From contig NZ_KB890742.1 of assembly GCF_000373245.1 (NCBI RefSeq), positions 1 to 64,000 of the forward strand: a stretch of DNA of 64,000 bases. Direction: 5' to 3'. This document shows, one piece after another, positions 1 through 53,700 of this stretch. Under the pieces are notes generated by a model. The model worked only from the letters and a program-made list of their open reading frames with translations. It ran no database searches and was not told the origin of the DNA. Both the position numbers and the translations under genes were made by a program. This DNA is from Echinicola pacifica DSM 19836 (lineage in GTDB: Bacteria; Bacteroidota; Bacteroidia; Cytophagales; Cyclobacteriaceae). Positions within the stretch are counted from its first letter, which is position 1; the number at the start of each line of letters is the position of its first letter.

Positions 1-384
1 GCTAAACTTATCCAGGCCCTCACGCTCAGAAAGCGTATCCAGGCCCATTAGCACTTCCTCCAGCTTGCCTATCCGGTTGGCACTGCCTGCCAGGTGCACA
101 TAGTCAGAGGTCACTGCCTGCTCATAGCCCACGGTCTTCTCCCACCAGTCATAGGCGGAAGTATAATTGCCCATACGCTCATAGCTTTCGGCTGCTCCTT
201 TGGCGGAGCGGTAGCGCTCCTTCTTATGGTAGGCCTTTACATAGCCATCCGCTGACTCCTCGTAATTGTACAGACCGTACTGTTTATCTGCGTAACGTAA
301 AAGCGCATTCTGCGCGTTAGTCAGAGCAGGAAAGCCGGCAAAAAGCAAGGCTCCCATTAAAAGTATTCTTACAGTTTTCTTCAT
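1..384 (-). CDS. OmpA/TPR-type outer membrane protein (PorE-like), N-terminal part, truncated by window edge
   Basis: Reading from the ATG at 384-382 gives 128 residues that stay open to the window edge. Residues 1-25 form a clean signal peptide (MKKTVRILLMGALLFAGFPA, then cleavage after about LTNAQ). The mature part is alpha-helical with TPR-like spacing (YNYEESADGYVKAYHK, ..KGAAESYERMGNYTSAYDWWEK). In Bacteroidota the gene after a PorP/SprF gene is usually a TPR-plus-OmpA protein that anchors the PorP/adhesin machinery to peptidoglycan, and this gene sits two bases after the stop of a porP stub, so that is the expected identity. The OmpA domain itself would lie outside the window, so the family call is inference from the N-terminus and context. 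A generic TPR protein cannot be excluded. Confidence 0.7.
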   Translation of the reverse strand, partial: MKKTVRILLMGALLFAGFPALTNAQNALLRYADKQYGLYNYEESADGYVKAYHKKERYRSAKGAAESYERMGNYTSAYDWWEKTVGYEQAVTSDYVHLAGSANRIGKLEEVLMGLDTLSEREGLDKFS

Positions 385-386
385 AA

Positions 387-503
387 TCAAAACCATCTTG
401 AGTTCTGCATTCGTTGTGATGTGGGTTTGTAACCCAGCGATATCTTCTTAGACCCGTTATTTTAACAGTTCTATACATTCAGTGAATGGTCATACACATA
501 TCC
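387..503 (-). pseudogene. Degenerate 3' stub of a second porP/sprF gene
   Basis: The minus-strand frame ending in the TGA at 389-387 translates as GYVYDHSLNV*NC*NNGS, then KKISLGYKPTSQ, then RMQNSRWF*. The C-terminus of the intact PorP protein of this window (24,389-25,369) reads GYAYDHNLNVLNHYGNGS, HEISLGYYLAPKQ, RMQNSRWF*. The match is colinear over about 38 residues, including the identical last eight, but is interrupted by two in-frame stops (473-471 and 464-462). No PorP homology was seen upstream of about 503, so roughly the first 90% of the gene is gone. The stub still lies directly between adhesin A and the ompA-like gene, the position expected of porP. Confidence 0.88.
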
Positions 504-645
504 AGACGTATCAGCAGGCCTAAGGGCTGCTAATGGCTATTTTGAGTAAGCGGCAGCCTACACACAGGGCCAGTCTTTCGCAATATCAACATTTTGGGCC
601 TACAAGCCATAGTTTATTTTGAAATTAAATAATTTATATTCAATA
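504..645. other. Intergenic remnant between adhesin A and the porP stub
   Basis: These 142 bases follow the adhesin A stop codon. They contain no convincing gene and no detectable similarity to the missing 5' part of porP. A weak inverted repeat (ggctgc at 525-530 and gcagcc at 553-558, 22-base loop) has no T-tract on the minus strand and is not a convincing terminator. This is probably scar sequence left when the second porP copy decayed. Confidence 0.4.
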
Positions 646-24363
<23,718 letters not shown>

Positions 24364-24388
24364 TTAAAATCCCTACGCTGATAAATGA

Positions 24389-25369
24389 TTAAAACCATCT
24401 TGAATTCTGCATTCTACGCTGCTTTGGTGCCAGATAATAGCCCAGAGAAATCTCATGAGAGCCATTCCCATAGTGATTCAGTACATTCAAATTATGATCA
24501 TAAGCGTAGCCAATGCGCCAGCTGCTCCCCGCAAAAAACTCCATTAAGAAAACCACCGAATTCCTATTGCTCAGGTTATCAGGCAGGTTATCATTCCAGA
24601 TCTTGGTATTGGAGCGGTAGCTGGAGCCTAGCCAAATTCTTTCGAGAAACAGAAACATTAAGTTGATATCATAATTGGTAGGAGCACCCTTCACTTCTTT
24701 CACCAGGAAAGACGGCTTTATTTGCACAGACTTGGAGAGTGGCAGCAGCATCCCGGCAGTCAGGTAATAATGGAAGTCATGGTAGGCCAAAGCGATGTCC
24801 TTGCGCTCCAGGGATTTCTTGCCAATAAGATTATAGGCACTTAAGCCTGCATAGAATCTTGGGGTATTAAAGAATATCCCGGTATTGAGGGTTGGGGTAA
24901 ATAGATTTACCCTTCCCTGAGGGATTTCCGAATCCGGGAAATCATTGGGGTCCAGTACCGAGCCATCGATCACATATTCCGAAACGCCGCCACCTATTCC
25001 TAAACCTAGGAAGGACTCCTCTCCTGTCTGCACCCGGTAGGCATAAGTAGCGGTAATATTATTGGTCATGGCAGGCCCCAGCTGGTCATTATAAAGGGAC
25101 AGACCGAAGCCCATCCGACCTTCATTGGCACTCATATCTACTGAGGCAGAAAATGTCCTTGGAGCTCCTGGAAAATTCACCCATTGGCTCCTGTAGCTGG
25201 ACTGGAAATAAGGCATGCCCTTATAGCCCGCATAACCGGGATTTATGCTCAATCCATTAAACATGTATTGGCTATATTGCGGCAGCTGCTGGGCTAGGCC
25301 CCTACGGGGAGCAATACCTATTGCTCCCATGATAATTACTAGCCAGATTATTTTTTTCATCGCTTTCAT
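24389..25369 (-). CDS. PorP/SprF family type IX secretion-associated outer membrane protein
   Basis: A 326-residue protein if started at the ATG at 25,369-25,367 (MKAMKKIIWLVIIMGAIG), five bases after the adhesin B stop. A further upstream ATG at 25,399 would add ten residues overlapping the adhesin and spoil the signal peptide. After the signal peptide comes the family hallmark QLPQYSQYMFNGLSINPGYA, then GFGLSLYNDQLGP and a beta-rich body with FDYDINLMF-like strands, ending QNSRWF. Members (PorP of Porphyromonas, SprF of Flavobacterium) are beta-barrels that work with T9SS, and SprF-like proteins are encoded beside and needed for type B sorted adhesins such as SprB. Placement between two giant type B adhesins supports a dedicated role in their secretion or anchoring. 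It is the only intact copy here, so it may serve both adhesins. Confidence 0.92.
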   Translation of the reverse strand: MKAMKKIIWLVIIMGAIGIAPRRGLAQQLPQYSQYMFNGLSINPGYAGYKGMPYFQSSYRSQWVNFPGAPRTFSASVDMSANEGRMGFGLSLYNDQLGPAMTNNITATYAYRVQTGEESFLGLGIGGGVSEYVIDGSVLDPNDFPDSEIPQGRVNLFTPTLNTGIFFNTPRFYAGLSAYNLIGKKSLERKDIALAYHDFHYYLTAGMLLPLSKSVQIKPSFLVKEVKGAPTNYDINLMFLFLERIWLGSSYRSNTKIWNDNLPDNLSNRNSVVFLMEFFAGSSWRIGYAYDHNLNVLNHYGNGSHEISLGYYLAPKQRRMQNSRWF

Positions 25370-25374
25370 GAGTA

Positions 25375-46486
<21,112 letters not shown>

Positions 46487-47572
46487 AAATCGGCTTTATA
46501 TTTTGTTCAGTCAGAAGAACTAATGAATTAGGCCAAATACCTTATAATGCCTAAAAGACTATTCTGACGATCTATCAGCAATTTTAAAAACTTAGTGGCG
46601 GAGAATCGGTTTTTTTAAACAATTCTACGTAAAAACAGCCTTAATTTTTCCTAAGATTAAAGCCTAATTATCCATTCAAAACCTATAAAAAAGAGGTTTA
46701 TAAATTATTTCAATTTTATAAAATCCGCCCCACCAGGGCTAAGAATCACTATGAAAATCATTATTATTTATTCAAATAATATTAAAAGATAAAAATTACT
46801 ATAAACGTACCTTTCCCCTTACACCAACTCAAATAGCGTATAATGGACACTTTATTTTTATATAAAACTGATAATTAAGAATCTAGTATCACCAAAAAAA
46901 AATAGACTGGTGAAATTGTCTGAACTATATTGATCGTTGGCTTAATTTTCAAACATTATAAAATCAAAAATCTATATCAAAAAGTTGGCTTGTTAGTTTT
47001 CTTACTCAATATTATTATTTCAAAGTACATATCACAACTTTTATTCATATTTTTTTCATTATTTATGCAAAAATTAATTTCACTTATGGTTATAAGTTAA
47101 ACTTTGGCAAAAGAACCATCTTTAAAAATCAAACACTTTTTTTTAAACGTAATTAATACCTGTTATTGATTTGTTAATAACAAACCTTTAACCTTCCTAT
47201 TACGGCTATCAAAAGCACTCATTTACTATTATACAAAAGCACTAAAAAATCCATTTAGCTAAATACCAAGCTCATTTCTTCTACTGAGATCCCAGTCCTG
47301 ACACACTCTTTGCCTGTCATAAGGCCGCACCCCATCCATGGTACTGAGCAGGCTCATGAATAGAAAAAAGCCATCTCTAAGCTTAGCAAATTCTCCTTCT
47401 TCCCGAAGCTTTGTTTCAATAAAAAACAACCAGCAAACCCACTGATATTGAGTAAGTTTAGACCTATACAAGCTCAAAAAACCTCCTACTTCTAATTTTC
47501 ATGAAAATAATCTTACTACTGGGTGAAAATGAACGCAATATAGCTTATTAGACCTCGGCTTTAGGACAAAAA
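46487..47572. other. AT-rich upstream region of the adhesin operon
   Basis: About 1.1 kb, strikingly rich in A and T, especially 46,600-47,250, with short A or T runs and small inverted repeats (for example tataaa/tttata around 46,690-46,705). The leader and promoter of adhesin B should lie here, but no full Bacteroidota promoter match (TTTG, about 19 bases, TAnnTTTG) was found with confidence. The only candidate gene is the weak 72-codon ORF at 47,259-47,477. No RNA gene was recognised. Confidence 0.5.
47259..47477 (-). CDS. Doubtful small ORF, 72 aa, unrecognised
   Basis: An ORF starting MSLYRSKLTQYQWVCWLFFI and ending SRRNELGI. It has no recognised domain, signal peptide or family resemblance. 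Its only support is that base composition between about 47,265 and 47,400 is less AT-rich than the flanks, as if it were coding or a coding remnant. It stands alone between the terminator at 47,573-47,613 and the AT-rich region. Chance or a relic is more likely than a working gene. Confidence 0.2.
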   Translation of the reverse strand: MSLYRSKLTQYQWVCWLFFIETKLREEGEFAKLRDGFFLFMSLLSTMDGVRPYDRQRVCQDWDLSRRNELGI

Positions 47573-47613
47573 AAGTCCCCAAGTCTTCCTCATTGAGAAA
47601 GCATTGGGGACTT
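47573..47613 (-). terminator. Intrinsic terminator after the phosphodiesterase gene
   Basis: A ten-base inverted repeat, aagtccccaa (47,573-47,582) and ttggggactt (47,604-47,613), gives a hairpin with a 21-base loop. Read on the minus strand it is followed at once by a run of T residues, so it ends transcription of the susC-susD-phosphodiesterase cluster 37 bases after the last stop codon. Confidence 0.85.
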
Positions 47614-47649
47614 CCAAAAATCCTCATTTGCTGTAAATCTATACTGAAA

Positions 47650-48873
47650 CTACTTTTTTACAATCCAATAATTGGTGAACCCTGAAGGAGTCTCCAGGAC
47701 CACCTTAACCAAGCCTGTATATACATCCTGAACAGGCAAAACCGCCTCAGCATCTTCCAGATCCACCTCCCCGATCAAGAAATAATTATCCAAGCCGCTC
47801 TTTCCAAAAGCATCCGTGCTACTCATCCAGACCTTTGCCTTGCCCGCTCCATAGGAGGTCCATGATAAACGTAACTCGCCCTCCTGAAGCGAGGCCTTCA
47901 GGTCAGCAGCCTCCAGCTTACCGAGGAAAGAAACCCCGTCTAATTCCATTGCATAGCGTTTTGGTAGGTGTAAACCCATAAATTCAGCCATACTGGGAAG
48001 AATATCCACCATCTCAGCTTTTGCCGAAAACCTAGCGTTAGTTTCCGGGAGATTGGTCAATATCCATATCTTTCGCTCCCTCTCACTCTGTCCGCCATGA
48101 CCATATCCATCCATGGTCCTGCCGTGATCCGTGGTCACCACGAGCATCCACTCCTCATGGAAGTGTTGCTCCCGGTACTGAATGGCCTCCCATACCCTCG
48201 CGATCTGGACGTCGGCTTTCTTAAGACCGTCCACCATCTGAGGGCTATTACCATACTTATGACCCATATCATCCGAAAACTCTAGGTACATCCATGAAAG
48301 GTCCGGCCCCTCTGCTTTGATATGCCTGGCAGCCTCTGTCGACACCTCCTCATCGATATGGAAAATATATTCTCGGCCGGGGTCATGCGGAAATCGTAAG
48401 GTATCCAGCTCGAAACCATCATAATAATAATCGAAAACAAAATTATCAGTTTCGGCCAATCCTGCGCCTACCAGCTTCGTCCTATTGTCCAGCCAGGTGG
48501 AATAGATAGCTGCTTTCTTATGCGGATAAGCCTCTTTCATATACCTGAAGATGGTCCAATAGTTATAATTTGGGGCCTTGATGCCATTCCCCCAGACATT
48601 ATGCTTATTTGCCCAGACACCCGTAAGCAGTGAGTTATACCCTACCGCAGAGATGGTGGGCGTCTGGCTGTACTCTCCCACATCGCCCCCCATGCTGGCC
48701 GTGGTGATCCCTCCCAGCTTCGCGATCGCATCAATAGCCGGGGTCGCGACACTATCCAGCACATCCGCCGGTATCCCATCCACGATGACAAATAATACTT
48801 TCTTTTCCTTCTGCTGCGCAAATACCTGCAAACCGGCCAATAAAAAGCCAAGGAGTAATAGATTGATTTTCAT
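47650..48873 (-). CDS. Secreted alkaline phosphatase-superfamily enzyme (nucleotide pyrophosphatase/phosphodiesterase type)
   Basis: 407 residues with a signal peptide (MKINLLLLGFLLAGLQVFAQ). The catalytic fold is that of the type I phosphodiesterase/nucleotide pyrophosphatase family. VLFVIVDGIPADVL carries metal ligand D32. Positions 71-89 (TPTISAVGYNSLLTGVWAN) carry the nucleophile region; alignment to the T-F-P-N of NPP enzymes points to S75 as nucleophile, with T73 as the alternative. FSDDMGHKYG and TTDHGR plus GYGHGG supply the remaining metal Asp and His residues. The last ~90 residues form a beta domain (LRLSWTSYGAGKAKVWMSS). It would cleave phosphodiester or pyrophosphate bonds in the periplasm or at the surface; the substrate is unknown. 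It lies 81 bp after susD, so it probably acts on, or prepares, the molecule imported by SusC/SusD. Confidence 0.85.
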   Translation of the reverse strand: MKINLLLLGFLLAGLQVFAQQKEKKVLFVIVDGIPADVLDSVATPAIDAIAKLGGITTASMGGDVGEYSQTPTISAVGYNSLLTGVWANKHNVWGNGIKAPNYNYWTIFRYMKEAYPHKKAAIYSTWLDNRTKLVGAGLAETDNFVFDYYYDGFELDTLRFPHDPGREYIFHIDEEVSTEAARHIKAEGPDLSWMYLEFSDDMGHKYGNSPQMVDGLKKADVQIARVWEAIQYREQHFHEEWMLVVTTDHGRTMDGYGHGGQSERERKIWILTNLPETNARFSAKAEMVDILPSMAEFMGLHLPKRYAMELDGVSFLGKLEAADLKASLQEGELRLSWTSYGAGKAKVWMSSTDAFGKSGLDNYFLIGEVDLEDAEAVLPVQDVYTGLVKVVLETPSGFTNYWIVKK

Positions 48874-48911
48874 TATTTATGTTTTTTTATTCTTTTACTT
48901 ATCAATTATGA

Positions 48912-48946
48912 AGCGTGCGCTGGGCAGTAACTGCCCAGCGCACGCT
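48912..48946 (-). terminator. Perfect 16-bp hairpin between susD and the phosphodiesterase gene
   Basis: Agcgtgcgctgggcag (48,912-48,927) and its exact complement (48,931-48,946) are separated by three bases, giving a very stable GC-rich hairpin starting nine bases after the susD stop codon. No strong T-run follows on the minus strand, so rather than a complete terminator it may be an attenuator or an mRNA 3'-end stabiliser setting different levels of susCD and the downstream enzyme. Confidence 0.65.
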
Positions 48947-48954
48947 CACCTTCC

Positions 48955-50754
48955 TTAATCCCAGCCAAAAATCTGAGTCAAGTTAGGATTTAAAGTGGTC
49001 TCCTGAATAGGAACAGGCCTATAATAATACTTTGGCGTCTCAAAAACCCTCTCTCGAGTATCCGTGACCATGGTCCCTCCGGCAGCTCCTCCAGTCAGGT
49101 ACAGGTCCACATTGTCTCCGACCTCTCCTGCCTTATAATAAATAAGAAATACACCCAATTCATTTTTTTCTTTATTGTCCCCGGTGGGAATGTCCTGGTC
49201 CTTACTTACCAATATCACATCCTCCACCCCATCACCAGTCAGGTCATACTTGCCCAGGCCAGGGAAATACATCCCCTGGGGAATATTTTCCAGCAAGTCA
49301 CCCGCTGCCCATCTCATCAGATCATCGTAACGGAATCCCTCAAGGGCAAATTCCACTCTGCGCTCTCTTCGGATTTCCAGTAGCGCCCCGACATTAGCAC
49401 CTGACAGCTGCGGATATTTCGCAGCTAGAAAAGGGTCAGGATTTGCATTAGCGACCCCCATACTCATACCCGGCATTCCTGCTCTTTCCCGAAGGGCGTT
49501 GATAGTAATATCCAGATCAGACTGCACCAGCTCTCCAAGCTCTGCCCTGGCCTCCGCAAAAGTCAAAAGCACCTCCGCATAGCGATACACTGGAAAATCC
49601 ACGCTTCCTACTGCTATATTATCCACGGTATTGGCATAGCCTTTTAACTGATGGTAACCGCTGAAATTTTTATTTAACACCTGAATATAAGGTGTAGTAT
49701 TGGGAGAACGCAGCCATCCTGGATAAGCGAAGGTCTGGGATAAGCGAGGATCGCGGTCCTGAAATTCCTCCACAAAGGTCTTATTTTGATAGGCCTCGGC
49801 ATCTGTAAAGCGACTTCCATCCACCATCAAATAAGACCATAACAGATCTCTGGACGGAGACTGTTCATAATCCCCAAAAACAGTATAATTGATGTCTCCG
49901 CTTCTGTCCTTATTTACGTCATAGGGATTTGCCAGTATCACTTCCTGATTGCCGAGCAAGTCCAAACTAGAGAATAATGTGGCATAATCCTGCTCAGGAC
50001 GGCCGGTGGTATAAAGCGAGAAATTCCCATTATCCATTATCTGCTGCGCCATATCTCTGGCTAGCTGCAGAAAAGTGGTTGCTGAAGCTTCCAAGGCTAG
50101 CTCCGGATGATACTTCCGATAGGTACCCTCATACAAGGCCACTCTGGCTAGAAAAGCTCTGACCGCCCATACATCGGGGGTGCCCGAAGGAACCGACTCC
50201 CGGACATGCTCCACTGCAAACTGCAAGTCCGCCACCACATTTTCTATGACCGTGGCTCTAGGGTCACGGGCTTTGTACAGCTGATCATCATCCGGGTTCA
50301 AAGAGCTGGAATACCACGGAAGGTCCGAATAGCGCTTGACCATATTGAAGTAAAACATCGCACGATAATAGCGTGCCAAGCCGGCAAAATGATTCCTGGC
50401 TTCCTCACTGGCATCGGCCCTTTCATAATTATCCAAAAAATAATTGATATCTCGAAGACGTCCCCAGCTCCAGCCAGAGGTTAAAGTCTGGGAGCTAGGA
50501 TCTCCTGTCATCATCGTTTTCACCTCCACCGCTCCAGTGGTCGCCATATTATCACTACTTTGATCCGCATGATAGGCATCATAGGAACTCCTAAGGGAAA
50601 GAAGGCCATTTACATACAATTCTAAGTCTTCCTCAGACTTAAAAAACTCCTCCGGAGAGACCGAAGTCTGCGGATAGCGATCCAGAAACTCCTCATTACA
50701 CGCCCCCAAACCCAACAATAATCCTAAGCCTATATATATTATTTTCTTATTCAT
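48955..50754 (-). CDS. SusD/RagB-family outer membrane nutrient-binding lipoprotein
   Basis: 599 residues. The N-terminus MNKKIIYIGLGLLLGLGACN is a lipoprotein signal with lipid-carrying C19, followed by the family opening EEFLDRYPQTSVSPEEFF. The TPR-like helical body is typical (ARYYRAMFYFNMVKRYSDLP, YRYAEVLLTFAEARAELGE, ALRERAGMPG, EIRRERRVEFALEGFRYDDLMRW), and the C-terminus ends LNPNLTQIFGWD. Length is within the family's usual range. SusD proteins form the lid over a SusC transporter and capture oligosaccharides or other ligands. It lies 19 bp downstream of susC, so the two form a pair. No glycoside hydrolase lies beside it, so the ligand class cannot be named. Confidence 0.95.
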   Translation of the reverse strand: MNKKIIYIGLGLLLGLGACNEEFLDRYPQTSVSPEEFFKSEEDLELYVNGLLSLRSSYDAYHADQSSDNMATTGAVEVKTMMTGDPSSQTLTSGWSWGRLRDINYFLDNYERADASEEARNHFAGLARYYRAMFYFNMVKRYSDLPWYSSSLNPDDDQLYKARDPRATVIENVVADLQFAVEHVRESVPSGTPDVWAVRAFLARVALYEGTYRKYHPELALEASATTFLQLARDMAQQIMDNGNFSLYTTGRPEQDYATLFSSLDLLGNQEVILANPYDVNKDRSGDINYTVFGDYEQSPSRDLLWSYLMVDGSRFTDAEAYQNKTFVEEFQDRDPRLSQTFAYPGWLRSPNTTPYIQVLNKNFSGYHQLKGYANTVDNIAVGSVDFPVYRYAEVLLTFAEARAELGELVQSDLDITINALRERAGMPGMSMGVANANPDPFLAAKYPQLSGANVGALLEIRRERRVEFALEGFRYDDLMRWAAGDLLENIPQGMYFPGLGKYDLTGDGVEDVILVSKDQDIPTGDNKEKNELGVFLIYYKAGEVGDNVDLYLTGGAAGGTMVTDTRERVFETPKYYYRPVPIQETTLNPNLTQIFGWD

Positions 50755-50773
50755 GATTTTTAACCTTAGTGAT

Positions 50774-53700
50774 TTATAGATCTATATTTAAACCAAAAGC
50801 TAGCTTTCTCTGGAAAGGATAAGCCCATCCATAGCCATCATTTACCGCTTCAGGATCCAGAAACTGCTTGATGGGTGAAAATTCAAAGAGGTTTTCACCC
50901 GTCACAAATACCCTCACGCGAGACACATTAATGCGCTCTGTCAGGGCACGGGGGAAGGTATAACCCAGGGTCACATTCTTCACTCTCAAATAGGCGGCAT
51001 TTTGAAGGTATTTCGTTTGAGAGATATCCAGGCCACTTCCGTAATTATTATCAGCTAGCCATGACTGAATGACTGGAAATTCTGAATCCACATTGGCTTC
51101 GGCCAAGCCTGCGTCAATATAAGACTGTGAATGCTGGGCCATAAGAGCGGCATCATCACCTTGGGCTCGGTAAAAATCCAGGTTCCATGGATAGACATTG
51201 GCATAAGGCTGCTGATAAGGCCCCCAATACAGATAATGCCTCGGATAATAATCCCTCTTACCCACTCCTTGCAAAAACATCGACAGGTCAAACCCCTTCC
51301 AAGCTAGGTCCAAATTGAATCCATAGCGGTACCTGGCACTGGTATTCCCGATGATTTTGAGGTCCTTGGGATCATTGGCACTTTGGCCTTGTTCTATTTT
51401 CCCATCCCCATTGACATCGATATACTTCGGCCACCCAGGGACCACCTCTAAGGCACCCCAGGGAACAATGGCAGTCTGGTCGAGTGTAGCGATTTCATCT
51501 TCTGACTGGAAAAAACCATCATTGGTCAAGCCCCAGATCTCACCTATTTCCTGACCTTCCCTATAGCTCGAAAACACTCCTGTCTCGTTGTCAAACTTGG
51601 TAATATGGGAACGGGAATCAGAGACAATCGCTCTGATACCAAAATCTAAAGGACTCGCCGCATCTCCAAATCGGGTGCGATAACCCAGTGAAAGCTCAAA
51701 GCCTTTGGTCTGTAAGTCTGCTGCATTCTGCATGGGAGGGCTGGTCCCCAGTACTCCCGGAAGTTGTACCGGATCTGTCAGCATATCCTTGGTATCTCGA
51801 ATAAAATAATCGAAGGTCGCCGTCAGCTTATCATCAAACAAACCAAGATCCAACCCTATATTCTTGGTAAGAATCCGTTCCCAGGTATAATTATTAGGAT
51901 CCACCGCCAATCCTGGCGAGGAGGTAATCACCGTCTGTCGGGCTCCTCCTATCAAATAAGGCGATAAGCCTGTAGGAAGCGTCTGAATGTAACCAAAGTT
52001 TGACACCTCCTGATTACCCAGACTTCCGTAAGAACCCCTGATTTTGAAGGTCGGCATCACCTCGCTCATACTTTCAAAAAATGACTCCTGGCTAAGAATC
52101 CATGAGGCAGAAACAGAAGGGAAAAATCCCCAGCGATCCACCTTAGGAAACCGCGATGACCCATCATATCTCCCATTGACCTCGAGGATATAGCGATCCT
52201 TGAGGGTATAATTAAATCGACCAAACACGCTTCGTGTAGCATAAGTGCTATACGTGGGAGTGATAAAGGAATCCCCAGTGGCCAGACCTATATAAGGCAA
52301 GGAAGAAGAAATCAGCACCCTTCTCTCCGCCTCCACGGAGGAATTTTCATAGCTTTCCTGATTATATCCCGCTAGGAAGCCGAAATCATGCTCCCCAAGC
52401 GACCTATTATACTTGCCAAAAAGATCGATGATGGTATTGAATATGGTCCTATTTCGCTCCACCACGGATCCTTCACCCCCTTCGGATCTGATATCATCCG
52501 GACCAAAACCTATCTCATATTTGGTCTGATCCCAGTGATACCTCCACTGCTCCCGCTTGAAACTCCCTCGGGCTGTAAATGTCAGGTCCCCCTTAAGGAA
52601 AACGCCGGTAGCACTCAATATATCCTGAAACCCTATCCTGTCATCCCGGTTACTCCCTCCATCTAGGAGCTCGGCCGCAGCTCTGCCCGTACTATTATTT
52701 GCCCATGATCCATCCGGATTGGTCACCACATCCGTTGGCTGTAAATAATAAATATCGGTGAGGCTCTTCGTTGGCTCCGATTGCTCTGTTTGGTACACAT
52801 TGAGGTTATTATCCAGTTTGAGCCACTTGGAAGGAGAAGCGGTGATTCTAGCCCTTAAGGAAAAGCGCTCCCAGTAATCGGGAGCCAACTTATTCATCCC
52901 GTTTTCTTTGGTATAATCCCCGGACAAATAATAGCCTATGGGCAGTTCACCGCCACTATTTCCACTAATTGAAATACTCTGGTTGGTAGAAAAACTGGAG
53001 GGATTGAAGAAGTAATCGTACCAATTGTTATTCCCCATATAAGCCCAGCGGCTAGGGTCATTGGGATCCAAGCGAGTATCCTCTACCGAGGGATCATTGG
53101 ACCGCTCCTTAGCCCACTGGTAATGAGCATCAGAATAATTCACATAATCCCATGGGGTATTATTGGTAGAGGTTTCCAATACCCTCGAGAAGATATAGGG
53201 ATCGGTAATTGGCTCAGGCAAAACACTAGGCTTACCCCAGCTATAATAACTGTTATAGCTTACTTTTTGACTACCCTCCTTTCCTGTTTTGGTGGTGATG
53301 AGGATCACACCGAAAGCGGCTCTGGCACCATAAATAGCGGCTGAAGCGGCATCACGCAGCACCGAATAAGAGGCGATATCGGAGGGATTGAGGCGCAAAA
53401 GATCATCATTTGACCCTGCCACTCCATCGATCACTATCAGCGGCCCGCCCCCATTGATGGAGGTGAATCCTCGAATATTGATATCCGGAACCGAGCCTGG
53501 CTTCCCTCCCTGGTAGGTGATATTCAGCCCGGGACTCATCCCCTGCAATCCCTGCATAACATTGGCCACGGGACGATTGACGATTTCCTCCCCGGACAAC
53601 TGGTCCACAGCACCCGTGACATTGATTTTCTTCTGGGTCCCGTAGCCCACGACCACCACCTGCTCCAGCAAGGTCTCCTCCTCCTGAAGAGTAATATCCA

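Noticed and set aside
525-558. Inverted repeat ggctgc/gcagcc as a terminator after adhesin A.
   Set aside because: Only six base pairs with a 22-base loop and no T-run on the minus strand.
534-614. 26-codon minus-strand ORF (MACRPKMLIL..) between adhesin A and the porP stub.
   Set aside because: No similarity to porP or any known family, and it fits chance in a decayed region.
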